From: Dermacoccus nishinomiyaensis
Lineage (GTDB): Bacteria; Actinomycetota; Actinomycetes; Actinomycetales; Dermatophilaceae
Length of the DNA stretch: 64,000 nucleotides
Direction: 5' to 3'
Assembly (NCBI RefSeq): GCF_900447535.1
Contig: NZ_UFXX01000001.1
Location: 682,001 to 746,000 of the forward strand
The position numbers and the translations under genes are program-made. The notes under the pieces were generated by a model. The model searched no databases, had not been told where the DNA came from, and worked only from the letters and a program-made list of their open reading frames with translations. This document shows, in pieces, positions 1 to 7,735 of the stretch; position 1 is the stretch's first letter, and every line of letters begins with the position of its first letter.

Positions 1-1
1 G

Positions 2-403
2 CTCGTGGGCTACCCGATCATGGCGTTGCCCATCCCCATCGACGTCGTCGCGCACGTGCGTCGCCTCGAGCAGCTCATGATCGACGTGTGCGCCGAGTTC
101 GGCGTCGACGCCGACCGCGTGGAGGGACGTTCCGGCACCTGGGTGCTCGCCGACGACAAGGGCCCCGACCGCAAGATCGGCGCCATCGGCGTGCGCGTCT
201 CGAAGCGCGCGACGATGCACGGTTTCTCGCTCAACTGCGACTGCGACCTGTCGTGGACGCAGACGATCGTGCCCTGCGGCATCGCCGATGCCGGGGTGAC
301 GACACTGAGCCGCGAGGTCGGTCGTGACGTCACCGTCGCCGAGGTGCTCCCGGTCGTGGAGCGTCACCTGTCGGCGATCGTCGCCCCGTCGAAGGCGGCA
401 TGA
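2..403 (+). CDS. lipB: Octanoyltransferase LipB, C-terminal part (gene runs off the left edge)
   Basis: LipB moves an octanoyl group from acyl carrier protein to the lipoyl domains of 2-oxoacid dehydrogenases, the first step of endogenous lipoate synthesis in the cytoplasm. About 133 residues are visible. They open with the LVGYPI stretch that follows the GPGQ motif of the family. The catalytic lysine lies in RKIGAIG and the catalytic cysteine in VPCGI, separated by the expected HGFSLN segment. The reading frame is already open at the window edge, so the start is outside. lipA follows 115 bp downstream on the same strand, the usual lipB-lipA pairing. Confidence 0.93.
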   Translation, partial: LVGYPIMALPIPIDVVAHVRRLEQLMIDVCAEFGVDADRVEGRSGTWVLADDKGPDRKIGAIGVRVSKRATMHGFSLNCDCDLSWTQTIVPCGIADAGVTTLSREVGRDVTVAEVLPVVERHLSAIVAPSKAA

Positions 404-518
404 GCGCCGTCCGCGTACTCGTGGGGAAGTTTTCACCCGCGTACGCTGTTGTTCTGAGCGCTGGCGCGCATCTTCGCGCCGTGTCGCCCTCAATCGCCAA
501 GCCGAGGAGTGCTTTTCT

Positions 519-1544
519 GTGACCGTCGCGCCCGAAGGCCGTCGACTGCTGCGCGTGGAAGCGCGCAACGCCGAAACGCCCATCGAACGAAAGCCGAGCT
601 GGATCCGCACCACGGCGAAGATGGGCCCGGAGTACAACTCGCTGCAGAATCTCGTCAAGGGTGGCGGCCTGCACACCGTGTGCCAGGAGGCCGGCTGTCC
701 CAACATCTTCGAGTGCTGGGAGGACCGTGAGGCCACGTTCCTCATCGGCGGCGACACCTGCACGCGACGCTGCGACTTCTGCGACATCGCGAGCGGCAAG
801 CCGTCCGCCCTCGACCTCGACGAGCCGCGCCGCGTCGCCGAGTCCGTCCGTGAGATGGGCCTGCGCTACGCCACCGTCACCGGCGTCGCGCGCGACGACC
901 TGCCCGACGGTGCCGCGCAGCTGTACGCCGACACCGTGCGCCTCATCCACGAACTCAACCCGAACACGGGTGTCGAGATCCTGCCGCCCGACTTCGGCGC
1001 CGTCCCCGAGCTCGTCGGCAAGGTCTTTGACGCCCGCCCCGAGGTGTTCGCCCACAACCTGGAGACGGTACCGCGCATCTTCCGACGCATCCGCCCGGCG
1101 TTCACGTACGAGAAGTCGCTCAAGGTGCTGACGATGGCGCGCGAACAGGAGCTCGTGACGAAGTCGAACCTCATCCTCGGCATGGGTGAGGAGGAGCACG
1201 AGATCGACCAGGCGCTCGTCGACCTGCACGAGGCGGGCTGCGACATCATCACGATCACGCAGTACCTGCGCCCCTCGAAGCTGCACCACCCGATCGACCG
1301 GTGGGTCAAGCCGGAGGAGTTCGTGCACTGGTCCGAGCGTGCCGAGGAGATCGGTTTCTCCGGCGTCATGGCGGGACCGCTCGTGCGTTCCTCCTACCGA
1401 GCCGGCCGTCTGTACGCCCAGGTCATGGCCAAGCGCGGCCAGGAGCTGCCGGAGAACCTGCTGCACCTCGCGGAGGCGGCGTCGTCGCCGGCGCGTCAGG
1501 AAGCTGCGTCTTTGGTGGCCCGCGCCGAGACCCGCGTATCCTGA
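519..1544 (+). CDS. lipA: Lipoyl synthase LipA
   Basis: This radical-SAM enzyme inserts two sulfurs into protein-bound octanoyl groups to make lipoate. The 341-residue length is normal. The auxiliary iron-sulfur cluster is held by Cys55, Cys60 and Cys66, and the radical-SAM cluster by the CxxxCxxC set at Cys81, Cys85 and Cys88 (CTRRCDFC). I chose the GTG at 519 because GAGGAG lies about 10 bases upstream and the protein then starts just before the conserved N-terminal helix. A longer in-frame extension reaches back into lipB but has no family-like sequence. It works directly downstream of LipB. Confidence 0.96.
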   Translation: MTVAPEGRRLLRVEARNAETPIERKPSWIRTTAKMGPEYNSLQNLVKGGGLHTVCQEAGCPNIFECWEDREATFLIGGDTCTRRCDFCDIASGKPSALDLDEPRRVAESVREMGLRYATVTGVARDDLPDGAAQLYADTVRLIHELNPNTGVEILPPDFGAVPELVGKVFDARPEVFAHNLETVPRIFRRIRPAFTYEKSLKVLTMAREQELVTKSNLILGMGEEEHEIDQALVDLHEAGCDIITITQYLRPSKLHHPIDRWVKPEEFVHWSERAEEIGFSGVMAGPLVRSSYRAGRLYAQVMAKRGQELPENLLHLAEAASSPARQEAASLVARAETRVS

Positions 1545-1548
1545 CCCC

Positions 1549-2358
1549 ATGGCATCAACCTCCCCCACCAACGAGCCCAAGAAGTCGCGGTTCCGCCGCG
1601 GTTCGAGCGGCGGCGCCACGAAGGCCGACGGTGCGTCGAGCACGAGAGGCGAGGCCAAGGAGCCGGGCCGCTCCGCTCAGTTCCGTCAGGTGTTCGAGAC
1701 GGCGCGCGCCAACGACCCCGCGCTGCTGGCGTGGATGATCGGTGCGTTCGCGCTCGTGTTCGTGCTGCTGCTCATCATCGGCTTCAGTATCGGCCACCCG
1801 ATCTACCTCGGCATCATCGGCGTGCTGCTGGGTGTGCTCGCCGCACTGCTCGTGCTCGCCCGCCGCGCGAACACCGCGATCTACAAGTCGATCTCGGGTC
1901 AGCCGGGCGCGAGCGTCGCCGTCATGTCGTCGCTGCGCAAGGGCTGGTTCGTCGAGCAGGAGCCCGTCGGCGTCGACATGGGCCGCAACCGCCAGGTGCG
2001 CGACCTCTCGGGTGCCGCGATGGTGTACCGCGCCGTCGGCAAGCCGGGCGTCGTGCTCGTCGCGGAAGGCCCCAAGGGCATGGCCGAGCGTTTGCTCTCC
2101 AGTGAGAACAAGCGCACGACGCGGGTGCTCGGCCCCGAGGTTCCGGTGCACACGCTGCGCGTCGGCACCGACGAGGGCTCCGTCCCCGTCGAGCGTCTGC
2201 AGAAGGACATGCAGAAGATGCCCAAGGTGCTCACCGACGACGAGGCCGCTCGCATCACCAAGCGCTTGCGCGCCCTTGGGTCGGGCCGCCCCGCAGCTCC
2301 GGCCGGTATCGACCCCACGAAGGCACGCGTCAACCGCGCCGCGATGCGTGGCCGCTGA
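1549..2358 (+). CDS. DUF4191 family membrane protein
   Basis: A 269-residue protein of the actinobacterial DUF4191 family, whose function is unknown. It has a basic, low-complexity N-terminus of about 55 residues, two adjacent membrane segments (about 60-80 and 85-105) and a cytoplasmic C-terminal domain rich in charged residues. The ATG at 1549 lies five bases after the lipA stop, so the gene is very probably cotranscribed with lipA. The lip-DUF4191 neighbourhood is common in Actinobacteria. No catalytic motif is visible. A 40-bp perfect palindrome follows the stop codon. Confidence 0.85.
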   Translation: MASTSPTNEPKKSRFRRGSSGGATKADGASSTRGEAKEPGRSAQFRQVFETARANDPALLAWMIGAFALVFVLLLIIGFSIGHPIYLGIIGVLLGVLAALLVLARRANTAIYKSISGQPGASVAVMSSLRKGWFVEQEPVGVDMGRNRQVRDLSGAAMVYRAVGKPGVVLVAEGPKGMAERLLSSENKRTTRVLGPEVPVHTLRVGTDEGSVPVERLQKDMQKMPKVLTDDEAARITKRLRALGSGRPAAPAGIDPTKARVNRAAMRGR

Positions 2359-2372
2359 GCCTCCACGCACGA

Positions 2373-2412
2373 ACACGAGAGCCCGCCACCTCGAGGTGGC
2401 GGGCTCTCGTGT
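2373..2412. terminator. 40-bp perfect palindrome after the lipA-DUF4191 unit
   Basis: Perfect dyad with arms starting ACACGAGAGCCCGCCACC around the centre TCGA. It lies 15 bp after the DUF4191 stop and in front of the convergent RDD gene, so it can serve both strands. There is no U-tract. Its CCGCCACCTC core recurs in two hairpins inside the integrative element. Confidence 0.75.
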
Positions 2413-2578
2413 GTTCTGGGGCTTGTCGCTTGTTCCCGCGCCCACGTGGTGCGACGCGGCGATGCATGTCGTCCCATCCGGGTGACGGGGCGTGAGGCGG
2501 GGCAACCCGCATGGGTCGTGCCATGAAGGTCATGCTGCCTGGGGCGTGCGCGCGGCGAGCGTCAATGTCGCATCGAGT

Positions 2579-3004
2579 TCAGCGCGTACGGACGATGACG
2601 GTGCCGGCAAGCTTGTCGTGCAGCCCGCGTCCGCTCGAGTCGGTGACGACGGCGGGGATCGCGAGGCAGAGCAGCACGGTGCGGACTGCGCCGGCGAGTA
2701 GACCGGGGGCGGCGCCGTCGCTGACGCGCTGCACCTGCATCCCCATGACGCGGTGCCCGAGCGTCATCCCGAGGGTGCTGACGAGCAGGAGGTTCTCGAC
2801 GGCGAAGACGGCGAGCGGTTTGAAGCCCTCGGCGCCGCTCCCGCCCCAGCGGTAGCCCAGCAACCCCATGGCGATGACGGAGCAGAGCGCCCAGTCGATG
2901 AGCAGCGCGACGGCGCGCGGGGCCAGCCGCGCGAAGGAACCGGGGCCCTCGACGGGGCGGTTCTCGGCGGGGTCGGCATCGGCGAGGGGGGCAGCTGGGG
3001 GCAC
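2579..3004 (-). CDS. RDD family membrane protein
   Basis: A 141-residue protein with an RDD-type domain. Hydrophobic segments lie at roughly residues 31-51, 63-82 and 105-125. The conserved Arg-Asp pattern is seen in PRAVALLIDWAL near the first segment, and the family's GLxDKLAGTVIV motif is present at the end (GLHDKLAGTVIV). RDD proteins are poorly characterised; some are linked to ion exchange, but nothing here shows a substrate. It is divergent from glnA, sharing the roughly 246-bp region that carries the GlnR-like operator. Confidence 0.85.
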   Translation of the reverse strand: MPPAAPLADADPAENRPVEGPGSFARLAPRAVALLIDWALCSVIAMGLLGYRWGGSGAEGFKPLAVFAVENLLLVSTLGMTLGHRVMGMQVQRVSDGAAPGLLAGAVRTVLLCLAIPAVVTDSSGRGLHDKLAGTVIVRTR

Positions 3005-3130
3005 GTTCGTTTCCGTTCGGTGGTGTCTCGCACTGTGAGTCGTAGCGCGCCCTCCAAGACTAGAGGTGAGGTGCCTGGATAGGTTGGAGGGGTGGTCGCG
3101 CGCCGTGCGCCGACCGGCGTGAACTGTTCA

Positions 3131-3157
3131 CATGTTTCGTAACACCGACGAAACATG
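3131..3157 (+). promoter_or_regulatory. GlnR-box-like operator upstream of glnA
   Basis: A perfect 10-bp inverted repeat, CATGTTTCGT / ACGAAACATG, with a 7-bp spacer. Inside it GTAAC (3139-3143), six bases, GAAAC (3150-3154) matches exactly the GTnAC-n6-GAAAC unit described for actinobacterial GlnR. It lies about 95 bp before the glnA start, suitable for control of glutamine synthetase by nitrogen status. It also lies between divergent genes and could affect the RDD gene. Confidence 0.65.
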
Positions 3158-3250
3158 AGGGCCATGCCCGGGTAATCGGGGGGTCCTAGCATCATGGGCA
3201 ACACGTGGTGTGGTGTCGACCGGCATCGCACACCCCAGTCAGGAGGATCC

Positions 3251-4675
3251 ATGTTCAAGACCGCTGAAGAGGTCGTGAAGTTCATCGAGGATGCGGACGT
3301 CAAATTCGTCGACATCCGCTTCTGCGACCTGCCGGGCGTCATGCAGCACTTCAACATCCCGGCCGAGAGCTTCGACGCTGAGGCGATCGAGACCGGCCAG
3401 ATGTTCGACGGCTCGTCCATTCGCGGTTTCCAGGCCATCCACGAGTCCGACATGAAGCTCATCCCGGACCTGCAGACGGCCTACCTGGACCCGTTCCGTG
3501 AGTACAAGACGCTCATCATCAACTTCTCGATCGTCGACCCGTTCACGGGCGAGCAGTACTCGCGCGACCCGCGCAACATCGCGGCGAAGGCCGAGGCGTA
3601 CCTGAAGTCGACGGGGATCGCCGACACGGCGTTCTTCGGCGCCGAGGCCGAGTTCTACGTCTTCGACGACGTGCGTTTCGAGACGAAGCAGAACGCCGGC
3701 TACTACTACATCGATTCGATCGAGGCGGCCTGGAACACGGGCCGCGTCGAAGAGGGCGGCAACCTGGGGTACAAGACCCGGTACAAGGGAGGTTACTTCC
3801 CCGTCCCGCCCGTCGACCACTTCGCCGACCTGCGCGACGAGATGGTGCTGAAGCTGCACGAGGTCGGCCTCGAGGTCGAGCGCAGCCACCACGAGGTCGG
3901 CACGGCCGGTCAGATGGAGATCAACTACAAGTTCAACACCCTGCTGCAGTCGGGTGATGACGTCATGAAGTTCAAGTACGTCATCAAGAACGTCGCGTTC
4001 CAGAACGGACGCTCGGCGACGTTCATGCCGAAGCCGTTGTTCGGCGACAACGGTTCGGGTATGCACACGCACCAGTCGTTGTGGAAGGACGGCGAGCCGC
4101 TGTTCTACGACGAGCGTGGTTACGGTGGCCTGTCGGACATCGCTCGCTGGTACATCGGTGGTCTGCTCAAGCACGCGCCGTCGCTGCTCGCGTTCACGAA
4201 CCCGACGGTCAACTCCTACCACCGTCTCGTACCGGGTTACGAGGCGCCGGTGAACCTCGTGTACTCCGCGCGCAACCGTTCCGCGTGCGTGCGTATCCCG
4301 ATCACGGGCACATCGCCGAAGGCGAAGCGTGTCGAGTTCCGTGTCCCGGACCCGTCGGCGAACCCGTACCTGTGCTTCGCGGCGCAGCTGATGGCGGGCC
4401 TCGACGGCATCAAGAACCGCATCGAGCCGCCGGAGCCGGTCGACAAGGACCTGTACGAGCTGCCGCCCGAGGAGCACGAGGCCATTCAGCAGGTTCCGGG
4501 TTCGCTCGGTGACGTGCTCGACGCGCTCGAGGCCGACCACGAGTATCTGCTCGAGGGTGACGTGTTCACGGAGGACCTCATCGAGACGTGGATCGAGTAC
4601 AAGCGTCTGAACGAGATCGACCCGATTCGTTTCCGTCCGCACCCGCACGAGTTCGAGATGTACTACGACATCTGA
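3251..4675 (+). CDS. glnA: Glutamine synthetase, type I (GlnA)
   Basis: Condenses glutamate and ammonia to glutamine using ATP; forms a cytoplasmic dodecamer. The 474-residue length, the [16 protein letters not shown] active-site loop, the NRSACVRIP motif and the adenylylation loop DLYELPPEE with Tyr402 identify an adenylylatable GlnA of the GSI-beta kind. The ATG at 3251 has AGGAGG at 3241-3246, ten bases upstream. A GlnR-like box lies about 95 bp upstream, so nitrogen control is likely. A strong hairpin lies after the stop, at 4760-4810. Confidence 0.98.
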   Translation: MFKTAEEVVKFIEDADVKFVDIRFCDLPGVMQHFNIPAESFDAEAIETGQMFDGSSIRGFQAIHESDMKLIPDLQTAYLDPFREYKTLIINFSIVDPFTGEQYSRDPRNIAAKAEAYLKSTGIADTAFFGAEAEFYVFDDVRFETKQNAGYYYIDSIEAAWNTGRVEEGGNLGYKTRYKGGYFPVPPVDHFADLRDEMVLKLHEVGLEVERSHHEVGTAGQMEINYKFNTLLQSGDDVMKFKYVIKNVAFQNGRSATFMPKPLFGDNGSGMHTHQSLWKDGEPLFYDERGYGGLSDIARWYIGGLLKHAPSLLAFTNPTVNSYHRLVPGYEAPVNLVYSARNRSACVRIPITGTSPKAKRVEFRVPDPSANPYLCFAAQLMAGLDGIKNRIEPPEPVDKDLYELPPEEHEAIQQVPGSLGDVLDALEADHEYLLEGDVFTEDLIETWIEYKRLNEIDPIRFRPHPHEFEMYYDI

Positions 4676-4689
4676 GCCTGGGAGGCAAA

Positions 4690-4734
4690 GGCCGAGCGGG
4701 TTCAGATGTCGGAGAAAAAATGGTCATCTGAACC
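4690..4734 (+). repeat. 45-bp direct repeat with internal stem-loop, copy 1
   Basis: Matches the copy at 4817-4861 at 44 of 45 positions. Each copy contains an inverted repeat, GGTTCAGATG / CATCTGAACC, around a 16-base loop that includes six adenines. The copies flank the glnA terminator. Role unknown. Confidence 0.8.
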
Positions 4735-4759
4735 ACCTTTGCATCTGGAGGCGAAGGTT

Positions 4760-4810
4760 GAGGGCCCGAGGCGGGCAGCGAGCGTGAGCGAGCTGCCCCC
4801 CCGGGCCCTC
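4760..4810 (+). terminator. GC-rich hairpin terminator after glnA
   Basis: Inverted repeat beginning GAGGGCCCG, continuing through GGCAGC / GCTGCC and ending CGGGCCCTC, with a short loop. It lies about 85 bp after the glnA stop between two copies of a 45-bp repeat. No U-tract is present. Confidence 0.7.
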
Positions 4811-4816
4811 TGTCGT

Positions 4817-4861
4817 GGCCGAGCGGGTTCAGATGCCGGAGAAAAAATGGTCATCTGAACC
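4817..4861 (+). repeat. 45-bp direct repeat with internal stem-loop, copy 2
   Basis: Second copy of the repeat at 4690-4734, differing by one T-to-C change in the loop. It ends 64 bp before the ATG of the SRPBCC gene and may lie in that gene's leader. Confidence 0.8.
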
Positions 4862-4925
4862 GATCTTCAACGCCAGCCCCGCCGTAGCCGAGGAGGATGA
4901 CCAACGGCCAGCTACGGTGGGCGTC

Positions 4926-5393
4926 ATGGCTGACAACCTCGAATCTGAGATCTTCATCGCTGCTCCCCCGGAGCAGGTGTGGCCGCTCGTCAGTGACCTG
5001 CGGCGGATGCCGCAGTGGTCACCGCAGTGTCGCAAGGTGATTGCGCGGGGCCCGATCCGCCGTGGCACGTTCATGCTCAACGTCAATCGTGACGGCAATC
5101 TGTGGTGGCCGACGCGTGCCAAGGTGACTGATTTTCACGACCTGCAGCGCGTCGCTTTCCGGGTGCTCGACAACGGCACGACGTGGAGCTTCACGCTCAC
5201 GCCGCAGGACGGCGGCACCGTGCTGACGCAGCGACGTGACGTGCCGCCGAGCGGTACGTCGAAGGTGTCGGCGCTGCTCGTCGACAAGGTGCTCGGCGGT
5301 GAGGACCACTTCGAGGCCAACCTCGTCGCCGGCATGAACACGACGCATCCGCGCATCCGTGCAGCCGTCGAGGCGCGCTCAGCTCAGGAGTGA
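4926..5393 (+). CDS. SRPBCC-fold protein (polyketide cyclase/START-like)
   Basis: A 155-residue protein of the SRPBCC superfamily, which binds hydrophobic ligands in a helix-grip cavity. The N-terminal pattern (ESEIFIAAPPEQVWPLVSDL) followed by MPQWSPQC is typical of the polyketide-cyclase/dehydrase branch, and the strand pattern TTWSFTLTPQDGGTVLTQRRD fits the C-terminal half. The ligand and role are not visible. I chose the ATG at 4926; an upstream in-frame GTG would take in the 45-bp repeat, which does not look coding. The gene is monocistronic, with a long palindrome downstream. Confidence 0.85.
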   Translation: MADNLESEIFIAAPPEQVWPLVSDLRRMPQWSPQCRKVIARGPIRRGTFMLNVNRDGNLWWPTRAKVTDFHDLQRVAFRVLDNGTTWSFTLTPQDGGTVLTQRRDVPPSGTSKVSALLVDKVLGGEDHFEANLVAGMNTTHPRIRAAVEARSAQE

Positions 5394-5469
5394 TAGCCGA
5401 CGGCTTGGCGCAGCGGGCCCGTCCTCGACCTGAGCCGGCGCGACTCGCGTCGTGCCCAAGAGATGCAGC

Positions 5470-5521
5470 CCCCGTTCTTGCGCCCAAGTGCACCCGGGTG
5501 CACTTGGGCGCAAGAACGGGG
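5470..5521. terminator. 52-bp perfect palindrome between convergent genes
   Basis: Perfect inverted repeat with no loop, each arm beginning CCCCGTTCTTGCGCCCAAG. It lies between the convergent SRPBCC gene and the oligopeptidase gene, so it probably ends transcription from both sides. There is no U-tract on either side. Confidence 0.75.
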
Positions 5522-5558
5522 TTCACTTCCCCAGGGTGCCGATTTCTCAGGGCGTGAG

Positions 5559-7706
5559 TCAGACGTTGGCGGACGCTGGGTGCACGATCTCGGACGCGTC
5601 GAGACGGTCGAGAATCCACGCGGTCTCGAACGCCGCTTCCTTCCACGCCTCGTACCGCCCGCTGACGCCGCCGTGGCCCGCGACCATCTCGGTCTTGAGC
5701 AGAATCGGTCGCTCGTTCTGGTCACTCGTGACGGTGCGGCGCAGCATCTGCACCCACTTCGCGGGTTCGACGTAGAACACACGCGTGTCGTTGAGGCTCG
5801 TCGTCGCGAGCACCGACGGGTAGTCGACGTCGCGGACGTTCTCGTACGGCGTGTAACTCTTCATGTACGCGTACACGTCCGGGTCGGCGAGCGGGTTGCC
5901 CCACTCCTCCCACTCCCCCTGCGTCAGCGGCAGCGACGGGTCGAGCGTCGTCGTCAACGCGTCGACGAACGGCACCTGCGCGTGCACGGCGCAGAACAGC
6001 TCAGGCGCCTCGTTGATCGCCGCGCCGATGAGGAGGCCGCCAGCCGAACCACCCTCGGCCGCAAGGCGATCGGGGGCCGCCCACCCCGTCTCGACGAGGT
6101 GACGCCCCGCCGCGACGAAGTCGGTGAATGTGTTCTTCTTGTGCTCGAGCCGCCCGTCGAGATACCAGGATCGGCCCATCTCACCGCCACCGCGCACGTG
6201 CGCGATGGCGAACACGACGCCGCGCTGCAGCAGGCTGAGCCGCAGGACGGAGAAATACGGGTCGATCGACGACTCGTACGAGCCGTACCCGTACAGCAGC
6301 ACGGGGTTCGTCCCGTCGGGCGTGACGTCGCGGTGCGCCACGAGCGAGACCGGCACCTGGGCGCCGTCGGGAGCCGTCACCCACAGACGGTGCTGCTGGT
6401 AGTCGGCCGGGTCGTGGCCGCCCAGCACCTCGCGACGCTTGAGCAGCGTCACCTCGTCCGTCGTCGTGTCCCAGTCGTAGATGGCGCGCGGCTCGATGAA
6501 CGACTCTGTTGCGACCATGAGCGTCGTCGCCTCGTACGTCGGGTTCGCCCCGACACCGACGACGGTGAGCTCCCCCGCGAACGGCAGCTCGCGCGCCGCC
6601 CCGAAACCGTCGCCCTCCTTGGGCAGGAGCCGCACGGTCGGCAGGCCGCCGGCGCGCAGCCCGACGAGCATGAAGTCGCGGTAGGCGGAGACCCCGAGGA
6701 TGCGCTCGCCCTCGGCGCCCACGAGCAACGGCTGCCAGTTGTCGACGCCGGGGTCGGCGAGCGGCGCCACGGCCACGTCGAAGTCGACGCGGTCACGGTT
6801 GTGCACGATGTAGAGCCGGTCCCCGTCGATCTCGATGTCGTAGTCGAGCCCCTCGGTGCGCGGCTGCACGACGCGCCAGCCGGCGGCCTCGTCGTGCAGA
6901 TCCATGAGGTGGAACTCGGAGGTGTTCTTCGACCCCATCGACAGGATGAGCCACCGATCGTCATGCGTGCCGCCGATGCCGAGCCAGAAGGCCGCGTCGT
7001 CCTCCTGGTAGAGCAGCACGTCCTCGCTCGGGTCGGTGCCGACGACGTGACGCCACACCTGGTGCGGGCGCCACGACTCGTCGACGCGCGTGTAGAAGTA
7101 CGCATCCCCCGCAGCCGACCACACGAGGCCGTACCCGACGTCGGTGACGCTCTCCTCGATCGTCTCGCCCGTGGCGATGTCGCGCACCGTGACGGCGTAG
7201 CGCTCGTCACCCGCGAAGTCCATGAGCGCGGCGAGCCGGTTCTGGTCGGGCGTCAGCGCGAGTGCGCCGACCGAGTAGAACTCCTTGCCCTCGGCCTCGA
7301 CGTTGCCGTCGAGCAGCACCTGCTCCCCCGCGAGCGCCTCCCCCGGCCGCGGCGTCGGACGGGCCTCACCGTCACGGTACGGTGCGCGGCAGCTGATGCC
7401 GTACTGCTTTCCCTCGAGGGTGCGCGTGTAGTACCACCAGTCCTTGTCGCGCACCGGGATCGACAGATCGGTCTCCTTCGTGCGCGACTTGATCTCGTCG
7501 AAGAGACGCTCGCGCAGCGGCTCCTGCGCCGCGAGCACGGCGTCGGTGTAGGCGTTCTCCGCGTTCAGATGCGCGATGACGTCGGGGTTGCTCTTGTCGC
7601 GCAGCCACTCGTAGTCGTCGACGAAGACGTCCCCGTGGTGGGTGCGCTGCGTCGGCACGCGACGAGCGATCGGCGGCATCGGCTGAGTCGCCGTGGTGTC
7701 GGTCAT
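5559..7706 (-). CDS. Oligopeptidase B-like S9 family serine peptidase
   Basis: Cytoplasmic prolyl-oligopeptidase-family enzyme that would cut short peptides, probably after basic residues. Its 715 residues comprise an N-terminal seven-bladed propeller and a C-terminal alpha/beta-hydrolase domain. The nucleophile is Ser554 in GGSAGG, the Asp is expected in the SLNDTRVFY region and the His in VAGHGGVSGRYE. The HVRGGGEMGRSWY segment is typical of oligopeptidase B. I chose the ATG at 7706, preceded by AAGGAA; a longer frame to 7748 would overlap the dnaE stop. It lies 29 bp after dnaE on the same strand. Confidence 0.9.
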   Translation of the reverse strand: MTDTTATQPMPPIARRVPTQRTHHGDVFVDDYEWLRDKSNPDVIAHLNAENAYTDAVLAAQEPLRERLFDEIKSRTKETDLSIPVRDKDWWYYTRTLEGKQYGISCRAPYRDGEARPTPRPGEALAGEQVLLDGNVEAEGKEFYSVGALALTPDQNRLAALMDFAGDERYAVTVRDIATGETIEESVTDVGYGLVWSAAGDAYFYTRVDESWRPHQVWRHVVGTDPSEDVLLYQEDDAAFWLGIGGTHDDRWLILSMGSKNTSEFHLMDLHDEAAGWRVVQPRTEGLDYDIEIDGDRLYIVHNRDRVDFDVAVAPLADPGVDNWQPLLVGAEGERILGVSAYRDFMLVGLRAGGLPTVRLLPKEGDGFGAARELPFAGELTVVGVGANPTYEATTLMVATESFIEPRAIYDWDTTTDEVTLLKRREVLGGHDPADYQQHRLWVTAPDGAQVPVSLVAHRDVTPDGTNPVLLYGYGSYESSIDPYFSVLRLSLLQRGVVFAIAHVRGGGEMGRSWYLDGRLEHKKNTFTDFVAAGRHLVETGWAAPDRLAAEGGSAGGLLIGAAINEAPELFCAVHAQVPFVDALTTTLDPSLPLTQGEWEEWGNPLADPDVYAYMKSYTPYENVRDVDYPSVLATTSLNDTRVFYVEPAKWVQMLRRTVTSDQNERPILLKTEMVAGHGGVSGRYEAWKEAAFETAWILDRLDASEIVHPASANV

Positions 7707-7735
7707 GGGTGTTCCTTCCGAACGGTCGTCGTGCG

